This document shows positions 31,998-40,792 of a DNA stretch of 55,665 nt, piece after piece. Position 1 is the first letter of the stretch; every line of letters begins with the position of its first letter. This DNA is from GCA-020343675 sp964462945 (GTDB lineage Bacteria > Planctomycetota > Phycisphaerae > Sedimentisphaerales > Anaerobacaceae), in the NCBI GenBank assembly GCA_964462945.1, contig CAYWZW010000032.1, positions 1 to 55,665 of the forward strand, given 5' to 3'. The notes under the pieces are model-generated. The model saw only the letters and a list, made by a program, of their open reading frames with translations, was not told where the DNA came from and searched no databases. The position numbers and the translations under genes were made by a program.

Positions 31998-34688
31998 ATG
32001 ACTAAGATGGCACAAACGATTATGGCAACAGGCAAAAGGCTGACTGGCGTTGGGGGATATTTGGAGCGGGGCTGGGTGATCGCCAACCACAAATTAGTCT
32101 CGTTCCACGCCGCCTTTATTTCGTCCGTGTTAAGCCTTCCGGCTATCGAATTGACGAAGCGCGCCGCCGAAGGGCAGAATATCAAGTCCGTTGTCCTGCA
32201 GTTCATGTTCTCGCCGTTTCACATGGAAGTGTGGATTTCCGTGGCGATTCTGTATCTGTCGTGGCACATCGCCATCGCCATCCACGAGATGGGCCACTTC
32301 CTGACGGCCGCCAAGCTGACGGCCCTGAACAAGGACTCCCAGGAGAAGGCCGATGCGGCCAGGCAGAGCGGCAACAAGATCGGCTGGTACGCCCAGATGC
32401 TCCTGCAGATCCCGTGGGGCAAGTTCTACGGCGTCAAGAAAGAGAACGGCAACTTCGCCCCCGATGCCCCGTACAACCTGGCGGTTGCCGCGTCGGCCCC
32501 CGTTTGGAGCGGGTATCTGGCGGCGATCTGCCTGCCGACCGCGATTGTGCTCATCGCCATTGGACTGGCCACCGGCGTTGACTTCTTCGTCTATGTCGGT
32601 CGGTTCTTCCTGGCCCCCGGGTGCGTGGGTATGCTCGACCGGCTGCTGGCCGACCCCGGCAAGCTGCGCGAGTTCCGTACGAGAGAGAAGATCGCCGCCG
32701 AGCAGGCGGCCAGGGCCGCTGCGGCCACCTCGAAGGAGAGCTGGATGGTCCAGGTCGGCCAGCTCAAGAAGAAACTGCTGACCACACGAATGCAGTCGGT
32801 CACGCTGAAGGATGGAAGCAAGGTCGCGGCCCCGTGGCAGTTCCGAAACTGCGCCATGGGCGGCCGCCACACGGAAAAAGAGTACCCGGAGAGCAACATT
32901 TCCATGCAGGAAAGCATGTTCATGCCGCTCTCGCCCAAGACCTACGAAGACGCCCAGGAAATGACGGTGAAGCTCCAATACCGGCTCAAGGAGATCATGG
33001 AGGCTGCTCCGGGCGCCAAGGTCATGGGCGTTGGTCTTGAAGGCGGTATCGCGCCTTATGTGGACAAGGAACCGCAGGACAAGGTTCCTGAGCAGAGGAT
33101 GTGGCGGATGATGAAACAGGCCATTCTGGACTGCGAGTACGTGCCTGGCGTGGACGTGGCGATTGCCCTGGACCCGGCTTGCTCCGAACTGGAGAATGCC
33201 TACCGTAAAGAGCGAGGCGAGCCGGACTCCATCGGCATGTATCGCTTCTGGCGCGACAAGAGCAAGGTCGAGATGAGCCGCGATCAGATTCTGGACCTCT
33301 ATAAGCAAGCCATGGAAGAAGGGATACCGGTTCTTTCCATCGAGGACGGCTTCGGCGAGCGCGATCATACAGGCTGGCAGAACCTAATGAAAGAGCTGGG
33401 GGATAAGGTGTTCGTCATTGGCGACGACCTGGTCACTACCAAGGACACGAACATTGAAAACTGCGCCAAGAACGGGGAGATCAACGCCTCCCTCATCAAG
33501 GCCAACCAGATCGGAACTCTTACCGAAACGGTGCTGGCCATGCTGACCTCGCTGGCCTACGGAGCCGAACTCGTCGTTTCACACCGGTCCAAGTCGCCGA
33601 ACGACCCGTTCGAGGCGGAAATCGGTACGGCGATGAACGCCCTGGGTGTCAAGTGCGGCGGCGGCGCCAACACCGAGCGGCTCCAGAAGTATGGCCGCGT
33701 CATGGAGATTATCGCCCTGGCCAAGGCCGCCCAGAGAGAAACCACCGCGGCCGAGCGCAAAGAGGTCGAAGAGAACGTCAAGGAACTCGTTCGCATGCTC
33801 ACGGGGAAAGAGGATGTCTCCGTCATGCCCGATGCGGCCGAGTTGGATATCGCTGCTCTGCTGATGAAAATGCTCGCCGTCGAGGCGGTCAGCGGTACGG
33901 AAGAGGCGACCAACGCCGGCATTCCTTCTGCGGCGGCGACCCTCTTCTTAGGCAAAACCGGGATCGTCCGCTTCAAAGGCTCGACGCCCCTCGGCACCAG
34001 CGCCGGCGAGGACGAGGCGATCCACTATGTGGACAGCATCATCGAGCCTTCAGAGACCACAAAGAAACATGCCGACCTGTTCAAGGACGCCGGCGACGGC
34101 ACGTTCCGGTTCAAGAAAGATGTGAAGGCCGACGGCATCCGGGCCAAGAACGATGAAAAGCTCATGGCCCTCTGGAAGAAATCCAGACGCTACGACGGCA
34201 TGGGCTGTATGGATGCCGTCCAGCATATCGAAGGCGTTCTGGCCAAGGCGTTTATCGGCAGGAAACTGGCCAAGCTTGGCAGCGTGCTGGAGATCGACAA
34301 GCAACTGCTGGGCCTGGAGCTGGAGCAGGCGATTCTCGCCGGGCGGATTTCCAGGAACGCACCGACCGGGGAGAAGATCCACGTCATGCAGAGAAAGGGC
34401 ATCCTCGGCATGAACGCCATCCTGTCCATGTCGCTGGCGCTGGGCCGCGCCGTTGCGGCCGCCGACGGCAGGGAACTCTGGCAGCTCCTCCGCGACATAG
34501 CTAGCGATACGATGGCCAAGTTCGTCGATGCCAACGCCAAGGGCCAGAAGAAGCCTCTGGCGGACCTCAGGACGACCGAGTTCGACGAGTTGAAGACTAT
34601 CTTCCGCAACACGGCCGAAGGGGCCATCAAGGACGGCAAGAATATTTACGAGTTGCTCAGAGCCCAGTTGCCCGTCTATCCGGCGTAG
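31998..34688 (+). CDS. membrane metallopeptidase-like domain fused to a circularly permuted enolase
   Basis: 896 residues in one frame. Residues 1-230: about five membrane segments, zinc motif HEMGH (96-100) and a later LDR (213-215), as in site-2-protease (M50) proteins. Residues about 280-575: the enolase barrel domain, with His291, Glu305, Glu348 (GLEGG), metal ligands Asp392, Glu449 and Asp476, catalytic Lys501 (SLIKANQIGTLTET), VSHRS (527-531) and Lys552. Residues about 615-835: sequence matching the enolase N-terminal domain, with loop GSTPLGTSAGEDEA (661-674) and GMNAILSMSLALGRAVA. In all enolases I know the N-domain comes first; here it follows the barrel. Start ATG 31998 has GGAG nine bases upstream. 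Likely makes phosphoenolpyruvate at the membrane, if active. Confidence 0.85.
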   Translation: MTKMAQTIMATGKRLTGVGGYLERGWVIANHKLVSFHAAFISSVLSLPAIELTKRAAEGQNIKSVVLQFMFSPFHMEVWISVAILYLSWHIAIAIHEMGHFLTAAKLTALNKDSQEKADAARQSGNKIGWYAQMLLQIPWGKFYGVKKENGNFAPDAPYNLAVAASAPVWSGYLAAICLPTAIVLIAIGLATGVDFFVYVGRFFLAPGCVGMLDRLLADPGKLREFRTREKIAAEQAARAAAATSKESWMVQVGQLKKKLLTTRMQSVTLKDGSKVAAPWQFRNCAMGGRHTEKEYPESNISMQESMFMPLSPKTYEDAQEMTVKLQYRLKEIMEAAPGAKVMGVGLEGGIAPYVDKEPQDKVPEQRMWRMMKQAILDCEYVPGVDVAIALDPACSELENAYRKERGEPDSIGMYRFWRDKSKVEMSRDQILDLYKQAMEEGIPVLSIEDGFGERDHTGWQNLMKELGDKVFVIGDDLVTTKDTNIENCAKNGEINASLIKANQIGTLTETVLAMLTSLAYGAELVVSHRSKSPNDPFEAEIGTAMNALGVKCGGGANTERLQKYGRVMEIIALAKAAQRETTAAERKEVEENVKELVRMLTGKEDVSVMPDAAELDIAALLMKMLAVEAVSGTEEATNAGIPSAAATLFLGKTGIVRFKGSTPLGTSAGEDEAIHYVDSIIEPSETTKKHADLFKDAGDGTFRFKKDVKADGIRAKNDEKLMALWKKSRRYDGMGCMDAVQHIEGVLAKAFIGRKLAKLGSVLEIDKQLLGLELEQAILAGRISRNAPTGEKIHVMQRKGILGMNAILSMSLALGRAVAAADGRELWQLLRDIASDTMAKFVDANAKGQKKPLADLRTTEFDELKTIFRNTAEGAIKDGKNIYELLRAQLPVYPA

Positions 34689-34698
34689 AAACTCAAAT

Positions 34699-36228
34699 TC
34701 ACAGTTTTCGGTCCAATTGCCGGTAGCTGATGGCTTCGGCGATGTGCTGGGGGGCGATGTTCTCGGCGCCGGCTAAGTCCGCGATGGTGCGGGCCAGCTT
34801 GCAGATCTTATCGTGAGCGCGGGCGCTCAGGCCGAACTCCATCATCGCCTGCTTGAGGAGCAGCTCGCCCGCCGAATCGAGCTTGCAGAATTTCTCCACC
34901 TGCTTATGGCTCATTCGGGCGTTGGTGTGGACCTTTCCGTCGTCGAAGCGCCTCACCTGGATACCCGTGGCTCTGACCACGTCGGCCCTCATCACAGCCG
35001 AATCGAGCTGACCTGATTTCGAGCGCAGCTTGCTGAAACTGATCGCCGGCACGTCGATGTGAATATCAATCCGGTCCACGAGGGGCCCGGAGACCTTCGA
35101 CAGATAGCGCCTGATCTGGCCCGGCGCACACTTGCATCGCCTGGCATCACTGCCGAAGTAGCCACAGGGGCACGGATTCATCGCTGCAACAAGCATGAAT
35201 TGAGCGGGAAACATGACTGTTTTCTTGGCGCGTGAGACGATCACGAAACCGTCTTCCAGAGGCTGACGGATCATCTCAAGAACGTGCCGGGGAAATTCGA
35301 CAAATTCGTCGAGAAACAGGATTCCAAAATGAGCCAGGGACAATTCGCCGGGCCGGGGTGTCGGCCCTCCACCGACCAGGGCCGGGCCGCTCGCCGAGTG
35401 GTGCGGCATGCGCACGGGACGGGTCGCCAGCAGCGCCGTGTTTCTGCCCAGCAGCCCCACGGAGGAGTACACACGCGTCGTTTCGAGCGACTGCTCCAGG
35501 CTCAGAGGCGGCAAAATCGTCGCCAGCCGCTGGGCCAGCATGGTCTTTCCCGCTCCGGGCGGGCCGATCATCATGATGTTGTGTCCACCGGAGGCGGCAA
35601 CGGTCAGCGCCCGCTTGACGCTCTCCTGGCCCTTCACATCTGCAAAATCAACGTCATAATTGGCTGCTACGTTAAGAAGCTCCTCGATGTCAACGCTGGT
35701 GGTCTCTAACGGCAATTGCCCTGAAAGAAATCCGACCGCCTGAGCGAGCGAGCCGACGCCGAAGACCTCAATGTCCTGAACAACCGCCGCTTCCCGTGCG
35801 TTGTCCAAAGGTACGATCATCCGGCCAAAGCCGCCCGCCGCGGCGCTCATGGCCATGCTCAATACGCCGTTGACCGGCCTGACCCGGCCGTCGAGGGCCA
35901 GCTCGCCGACGATAATCGTGTCATTCAAAATTGTGCTGGCCAATGCCCTCTGGCCGATGAGCATGCCCAGCGCGATGGGCAAATCGAACGCTGGCCCCGC
36001 CTTTTTCACATCCGCCGGCGCCAGATTGATCAATGATGCGGTTTTCGGATGCTTGTAGCCGCTGTTGACGATGGCGCTCTTGACTCGCTCGATGCTCTCC
36101 TTCACCGCGGCGTCAGGCAGCCCGACAATGATGGATTTCTCAAACCCGCCGCGTGCGACGTCAACTTCAACCTCGCAAATCACTCCCTCGATACCGTCAA
36201 GCGTCACGCTGTGCAGTCTGGCTAACAT
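34699..36228 (-). CDS. comM: ComM/YifB family Mg-chelatase-like AAA+ ATPase
   Basis: 509 residues. N-terminal Lon-protease-like subdomain (ALGMLIG, GELALDGRVRPVNGVL), Walker A GPPGAGKTM, Walker B ILFLDEFVEF, sensor region NPCPCGYFG with a Cys cluster (CPCGYFGSDARRCKC), and the C-terminal Mg-chelatase-type helical domain (RAHDKICKLARTIADL). ComM acts as a helicase for branch migration during natural transformation. No ribosome site is obvious before ATG 36228. Confidence 0.9.
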   Translation of the reverse strand: MLARLHSVTLDGIEGVICEVEVDVARGGFEKSIIVGLPDAAVKESIERVKSAIVNSGYKHPKTASLINLAPADVKKAGPAFDLPIALGMLIGQRALASTILNDTIIVGELALDGRVRPVNGVLSMAMSAAAGGFGRMIVPLDNAREAAVVQDIEVFGVGSLAQAVGFLSGQLPLETTSVDIEELLNVAANYDVDFADVKGQESVKRALTVAASGGHNIMMIGPPGAGKTMLAQRLATILPPLSLEQSLETTRVYSSVGLLGRNTALLATRPVRMPHHSASGPALVGGGPTPRPGELSLAHFGILFLDEFVEFPRHVLEMIRQPLEDGFVIVSRAKKTVMFPAQFMLVAAMNPCPCGYFGSDARRCKCAPGQIRRYLSKVSGPLVDRIDIHIDVPAISFSKLRSKSGQLDSAVMRADVVRATGIQVRRFDDGKVHTNARMSHKQVEKFCKLDSAGELLLKQAMMEFGLSARAHDKICKLARTIADLAGAENIAPQHIAEAISYRQLDRKL

Positions 36229-36269
36229 TTGGTATTTACTATTTGCGATTTATTATTTACTATTGCTTA

Positions 36270-36306
36270 CCCCCCGCGTCTTCTTGTCGAAGACAAGAGC
36301 GGGGGG
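36270..36306. repeat. strong nested palindrome
   Basis: CCCCCCGC (36270-36277) pairs with GCGGGGGG (36299-36306); inside, GTCTTC (36278-36283) pairs with GAAGAC (36289-36294). Lies in the comM upstream region amid AT-rich TTTACTATT-like low-complexity sequence. Resembles a mobile intergenic repeat rather than a terminator, as no T run follows. Confidence 0.55.
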
Positions 36307-36433
36307 CGTTGCCGTGGCCCAATAGTAAACGGTCAATAGTCGATAGTCAATAAGAGCTTAAGAGCAAGAGAGCATAGGAGCATAAGTCTTATGCACTTGT
36401 GCCTGTCTCTTGGTGCGAAGGAGTAACGCAATT

Positions 36434-36706
36434 ATGCCTACGGTAAAAGATGTGGTTGTCAGAAAACCGTCCGATGAGGAGGCGAAAACCTGCCAGTCCT
36501 GGCCGATCTGGAAGTGCCAGCCGAGCACCTTCGACTGGGCCTACACGGAAAAAGAGACCTGCCTGCTCATCGAGGGCAAAGTCACCGTCAGCGACGGCAA
36601 GGATTCGGTCAATTTCGGCCCCGGCGACCTCGTGATCTTCCCCGAAGACCTCGAATGTACCTGGAACGTCCACGAGCCCGTCAAGAAATACTACAACTTC
36701 GGCTGA
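36434..36706 (+). CDS. small cupin (cupin_3/DUF861-type) protein
   Basis: 90 residues, a single short cupin barrel: WAYTEKETCLLIEGKVTV (motif 1) and FGPGDLVIFPEDLECTW (motif 2), matching the cupin_3 group. Ribosome site AAGGAG about eleven bases before ATG. Metal ligands are few, as is usual in this group. Its 3' end overlaps the converging lipoprotein gene by 16 bases. Function unknown; small-molecule or sugar binding likely. Confidence 0.82.
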   Translation: MPTVKDVVVRKPSDEEAKTCQSWPIWKCQPSTFDWAYTEKETCLLIEGKVTVSDGKDSVNFGPGDLVIFPEDLECTWNVHEPVKKYYNFG

Positions 36707-38382
36707 TCCTGCTCATCGGGCTTGCTCTCGTTGGTTGCTTCAAGGGCGCTCCGAACGGCAGAGGTCAATTTTTCGCCGCGTAGGCCCGTGGCGATGATCT
36801 TGCCGTCCGGGGCGACGAGGAATATCCATGGTATGCCCGGTATCCGGTAGTCTTTGGCGATATCTGATTTGGATTCTTCTCCCGTGAAAATCTGCGGCCA
36901 CGGGATATGGTTTTCCTCGACGTATGTTCTTACCTCCTCGAGTGTATCGTTGCTGCCTAATCCTATTATCGAAAGCCGCCCGCCAGGGTTGTAAGCATCG
37001 TACAGCTCCTGGAGCCGCTGCCTTTCGGGATGAGATACGGGCTGCCAGAAACTAAGCAAGACGAATTTGCCGCGATAATCAATCAGCTTCAAATCCTTGC
37101 CGTCCAGAGTCCTGGCCTCGAACAATGGCGCCATCTCGCCGATGCGCAGCGGCTCATGCATTGTTAGCTCAAGCTCGCCCACATCCAGCGGCTCGTCGCT
37201 TCGCCCGCCGGGCATCTGCGGGACTTCAATCATTCCACGATAGCCGGCGATCTCTTCCGGCCGCCCCTGGCCTGTGAGACGTTCTTCTATCCAGACCGTG
37301 AGTTCGTACTTGCCGGCGATTACATCCTCGATGCGAAACGACCCGTCCTCGTCGATCCTGAATGTATAGTGTCGCCAATTGGGGTCACGCCGGTAGGCCT
37401 CCCGGTACCTGCGATACTCGTCTGTCTTATACCATTCTTTACGCCACTGTTGCTGCTCTCGCTTTGTCATCCCGTCGTAGTTGTCGGGGCGCGGTTCTTC
37501 CGGACGAGCCGTAGCCAGGGACCTGAGCCCATTTCCAAAATAAATGGCTTTGTCATAACCCTCGGGCGGCACGAACTTACCCACGACCGGCCGGCCGCTA
37601 CCTCCGAGAGTAACGTGAGCCGTCCGGCCCGGTTTGACTTCAATCGGTGTTCGACACGTAATGGACCAACTGTTATCTCCGGTTCTGATCAAATACCCTG
37701 CCTCGAACCAGCCTGCGGGGACTCTCTCGAAGACAAAACGACCATCTGCATCATGTTCGGTTTCATACCGGTATTCTAATTTGTTCAGGAACCACGTGGG
37801 ATTCGGCAGCCCCGACATCCATATCTTTCTGCCTCCCGTGCCAGGATCCCTCGCGACCTGCCCGTCGATGCGCCCCCAGGGTTGCAGCCGAATTTCATTC
37901 GAGTCAATGAACTCATCGGACCCAGTGGACGCAAAGCCTTTGTCGTGGGCAACAATCAGATCAACGCTCTTGGTAAGTTGATGCTCGAGGATGAAAACGC
38001 CTTTCGAGTCGGTTTGGACAATTCTGCTGTCGATGTCGCTGTGCACGGGCGTGAGCTTGCCGTCAGACACAAGCACACCTATCTTCTCAGTGCTGAGCGC
38101 CACCTGCGCGCCGGCTACAGGGTTGCGAGCAGCATCCACCACCCGGCCTGACAACTGCCTGGCGTCTGATCCTTTCCCGCTGCGCTGCAGTGTGACTCGA
38201 ACAGCCTCGGCCTGTACCGGCGCATCGGTTCCATGTCGCGGGCCATCACCGACGGAAGACGCCTGTCGTGGAGGACTTTCTTCATGACCACACCCGCAGG
38301 ATAGCAGGCAAAAAGAGACGAATAATCGTGCGATAGCCAATCCTGCACATCGACAACTACGTGTTGTACGGTTCGACTCCAT
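36691..38382 (-). CDS. lipoprotein with carboxypeptidase-regulatory-like domains and a cysteine-free thioredoxin fold
   Basis: 563 residues from ATG 38382. Lipobox LLSC in FVSFCLLSCGC. Two or more CarboxypepD_reg/CNA-B-like beta-sandwiches (LSGRVVDAARNPVAGAQVAL; DADGRFVFERVPAGWFEAGY; DEDGSFRIEDVIAGKYEL), then a TlpA/AhpC-TSA-like domain at the C-terminus (APLFEARTLDGKDLKLIDYRGKFVLLSFW, GIPWIFLVAPDGKIIATGLRG). Where the redox pair CxxC should follow FW, the sequence reads QPVSHPERQ, so it cannot act as a thiol oxidoreductase. An upstream in-frame start at 38490 lacks a signal. Likely an outer-face structural or sensing lipoprotein. Confidence 0.78.
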   Translation of the reverse strand: MESNRTTRSCRCAGLAIARLFVSFCLLSCGCGHEESPPRQASSVGDGPRHGTDAPVQAEAVRVTLQRSGKGSDARQLSGRVVDAARNPVAGAQVALSTEKIGVLVSDGKLTPVHSDIDSRIVQTDSKGVFILEHQLTKSVDLIVAHDKGFASTGSDEFIDSNEIRLQPWGRIDGQVARDPGTGGRKIWMSGLPNPTWFLNKLEYRYETEHDADGRFVFERVPAGWFEAGYLIRTGDNSWSITCRTPIEVKPGRTAHVTLGGSGRPVVGKFVPPEGYDKAIYFGNGLRSLATARPEEPRPDNYDGMTKREQQQWRKEWYKTDEYRRYREAYRRDPNWRHYTFRIDEDGSFRIEDVIAGKYELTVWIEERLTGQGRPEEIAGYRGMIEVPQMPGGRSDEPLDVGELELTMHEPLRIGEMAPLFEARTLDGKDLKLIDYRGKFVLLSFWQPVSHPERQRLQELYDAYNPGGRLSIIGLGSNDTLEEVRTYVEENHIPWPQIFTGEESKSDIAKDYRIPGIPWIFLVAPDGKIIATGLRGEKLTSAVRSALEATNESKPDEQDQPKL

Positions 38383-38498
38383 TTGTATCCCGGCCTCTCT
38401 CGATTGATTAAGACTACCACTATTGTTGGGAAAGATATAGCTCAAAATTGTTTCGTCCAGAATATTCACCTTATCAAGAGACTGCCTCAAACGAGGAA

Positions 38499-39866
38499 TT
38501 AAGGCGCAAACTCGTCCGGCTGGAACTCCAGCTTTCTGCCGGCTTGGACCGCTTCGTTGACCTTCAATACGGCCGCCGCCGTTCTATAGCCAACCTCCGC
38601 AGGACAACTGAGCGTGCCTTTGCCGCGAATTGCATCAAAGAAATTCTCCAGGTGCGGCTGATGAGGGAGCTTGTGCATTTTTACTGGCAGACCAAAACGA
38701 TAGTGCTCCGGCGGCCGCGGACTTTCGCGGACATCGAGTATCGGAGGACGCGGCATTCTCGGAATTGTCTCGGTCAGATCTGTCAGGAGGCCTTCTTCGA
38801 CGCATCTGGCCCAGTCCTTGTAGTCGGAATTCATCAGTTCCGGAGAGATCTTCGTTAGATAATCGGCCTGTGACATTACCAAAGTCCCCCGGTCGCCTAT
38901 GAATTTTTCAGAGCATCCGCCGTCTCTGTTGCTGCTCAGTATCTGATAGTACGCACAAACCGGTCCCTCGTCAGTCTCATACTCGTAAACGGCCATCACG
39001 GTATCGTACCATTGATGAGTCTTCTTATCGAGGTAGGCGGTGCGCCCGCTGGCCATAACGGAGCTGGGATTGGCGCCGAGAAACCAGTTGAAGACGTCTA
39101 TCTGATGTGACCCATGATCGACAACAGGGCCGCCTCCCAGTCCCCGGTACCACCGCCAGTTGCGGAACTGGGCCATCGATTCGTAGCCGTACCTTTCGAG
39201 GGTGGCGCGATCAAGAGAAGCGATCCGTGGCCAGCCCATAGGGGTAATTACCACCCAGTTCCACTGGGCTGAGACGGCGGCAATACGCCCGAGGACTTTG
39301 CGGCCCTTCAGGAGTTTGTCATGGCAGTAAAGGTATCGCGGGTTGCTGCGCCGCTGACGGCCTATCTGCAGCAACTTGCCGGTTCTCCCGGCGGCCTCCA
39401 CCATTTTCTTTGCGCCTTCGATCGTGTTGGACATTGCCGTCTCACAATAGACATGCAGACCGGCCTCAAGGCAGGCAACGGTGTGTTGCGAGTGCCAGAA
39501 GTCGGGCGTAGCGACTATCACCGCGTCGAGATCCTTCTCCTTGTCGAGCATGTCCCGGTAATCCGTATAAGTGTTGTGCTCGTGACGATAAGCCTTAAGT
39601 AATCGGGAGACACGTTTTCGATTGATGGCAGTCCAGATGTCACACACCGCCTTGAAACGAATGCCGGGAATCCTCTGGCAGGCATGCGTCAGCACATGGC
39701 CCTGAGGACCTGCGCCAAGCAAAGCAACGTTTATATCGTCCGGCTTTTTGCCGGCGCTGGTCTGCCCGAGTGCCGTCGGTGAGAGCGCCAAACCCGCTCC
39801 TGCCGAGGCGGCCGAACGTAAGAAATCACGTCTGTCTAATCTCTGTTTTGTACTCTGCCCATCCAT
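38499..39866 (-). CDS. Gfo/Idh/MocA-family protein with altered catalytic motif
   Basis: 455 residues. Tat signal DRRDFLRSAAS, Rossmann motif LLGAGPQGHV, CDIWTA after strand 2 and VATPDFWH. The family motif EKP is replaced by Glu142-Thr143-Ala144 (YCETAMSNT), so the usual catalytic Lys is missing. Barrel half is normal (GGGPVVDHGSHQIDVFNWFLG). Ribosome site AAAGGGG. It may be a non-classical enzyme (some relatives act by other mechanisms) or a binding protein. 116 bases separate it from the next leftward gene. Confidence 0.85.
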   Translation of the reverse strand: MDGQSTKQRLDRRDFLRSAASAGAGLALSPTALGQTSAGKKPDDINVALLGAGPQGHVLTHACQRIPGIRFKAVCDIWTAINRKRVSRLLKAYRHEHNTYTDYRDMLDKEKDLDAVIVATPDFWHSQHTVACLEAGLHVYCETAMSNTIEGAKKMVEAAGRTGKLLQIGRQRRSNPRYLYCHDKLLKGRKVLGRIAAVSAQWNWVVITPMGWPRIASLDRATLERYGYESMAQFRNWRWYRGLGGGPVVDHGSHQIDVFNWFLGANPSSVMASGRTAYLDKKTHQWYDTVMAVYEYETDEGPVCAYYQILSSNRDGGCSEKFIGDRGTLVMSQADYLTKISPELMNSDYKDWARCVEEGLLTDLTETIPRMPRPPILDVRESPRPPEHYRFGLPVKMHKLPHQPHLENFFDAIRGKGTLSCPAEVGYRTAAAVLKVNEAVQAGRKLEFQPDEFAP

Positions 39867-40107
39867 TTGTCGCCCCTTTCAACCCGCAAAGCGCAAACCG
39901 CCCGCGCCTTGCTCAATGTTTACGAATCCCCGCGATACTCGAATATCACACCTTTAACCTGCCGGCTATCTATTCAGACGCTCTGCGCGAGACATTTGGT
40001 ATAGGGAAAATATGGCTCATCCGCTTAATGGGTATGTGGATTCAACGAACCAAGTTGATGCAGTTATTTGCAGAGAAAGATCGTTTGCGCCGAGGCCATC
40101 CTGCCTG

Positions 40108-40443
40108 TTATTGTTCTGTAAGATGCTCTTTCAAAAACGAAAGAAGTTTGGGGATTTCCAGCTCTGCGGCATTCCATATTTCCCGGAGGTCAACGCCGCG
40201 ATAATGATGGATGAGCTTATCGCGCATACGAGCCATAGCTGACCACGGAATCTCCGCATTGGATTTTCTGAAGTCGTCCGAAAGAAGTTTTGCCACCTCC
40301 CCGATGACAAGGAACTGGTGGATGATGGCGGATTGCGTTTTCAGGTCGGACCGAAACTGTTCAAAACTCATCTGCTCTCTGAATTGCAGAATGAGCCGGG
40401 CTGCATCGGCCATATCCGTAAGCAGGGAGAGATCACGCTGCAT
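40108..40443 (-). CDS. hepT: HepT-like toxin, HEPN ribonuclease
   Basis: 111 residues, all-helical HEPN protein with the RNase motif R-x4-H-x-Y seen as RDKLIHHY near residue 77. It follows and overlaps by 11 bases the nucleotidyltransferase gene, as in HepT/MntA pairs. HepT cleaves RNA and is silenced by AMPylation of its Tyr by MntA. Confidence 0.87.
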   Translation of the reverse strand: MQRDLSLLTDMADAARLILQFREQMSFEQFRSDLKTQSAIIHQFLVIGEVAKLLSDDFRKSNAEIPWSAMARMRDKLIHHYRGVDLREIWNAAELEIPKLLSFLKEHLTEQ

Positions 40444-40747
40444 AGATTACCCTTGCAGTATCAAGAATCTCCTGGCGGTACATACGGTTGCGGTTCTCTT
40501 CGATCGCGCGAATGCTTACAAGGTCAACCTCTCTGGCGAAGAGCTTGGTCAACTCGTCCTCCATACGATAATGATCGAACATAGACCAATCCGCGTCGGG
40601 GGCAAACGTGACCAGCAGGTCGATGTCGCTCTGGGGCCCTAAACTGCCCCGGACGGCCGAACCGAACACCGCAAGCCGTTTTATCTTCCAGCGACGACAA
40701 AAGTCAGCTATCGCGGTCTCGTCTATTCCCAAATCTGCCGGCGTCAT
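40433..40747 (-). CDS. mntA: MntA-like minimal nucleotidyltransferase antitoxin
   Basis: 104 residues. The nucleotidyltransferase motif GS-x10-D-x-D is present as GSAVRGSLGPQSDIDLLV near 29-46, and a third acidic residue in REVDLVS. Partner of the downstream hepT. Together they form a type VII toxin-antitoxin module. Confidence 0.88.
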   Translation of the reverse strand: MTPADLGIDETAIADFCRRWKIKRLAVFGSAVRGSLGPQSDIDLLVTFAPDADWSMFDHYRMEDELTKLFAREVDLVSIRAIEENRNRMYRQEILDTARVIYAA

Positions 40748-40792
40748 AAATATCTCCCGTACAACAAAATCTATTTTACCAGTTGATATATG

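Noticed and set aside
32130..33368. 412-codon open frame antisense to the enolase fusion
   Set aside because: His/Arg/Gly-rich without motifs; it is the shadow of a clear gene.
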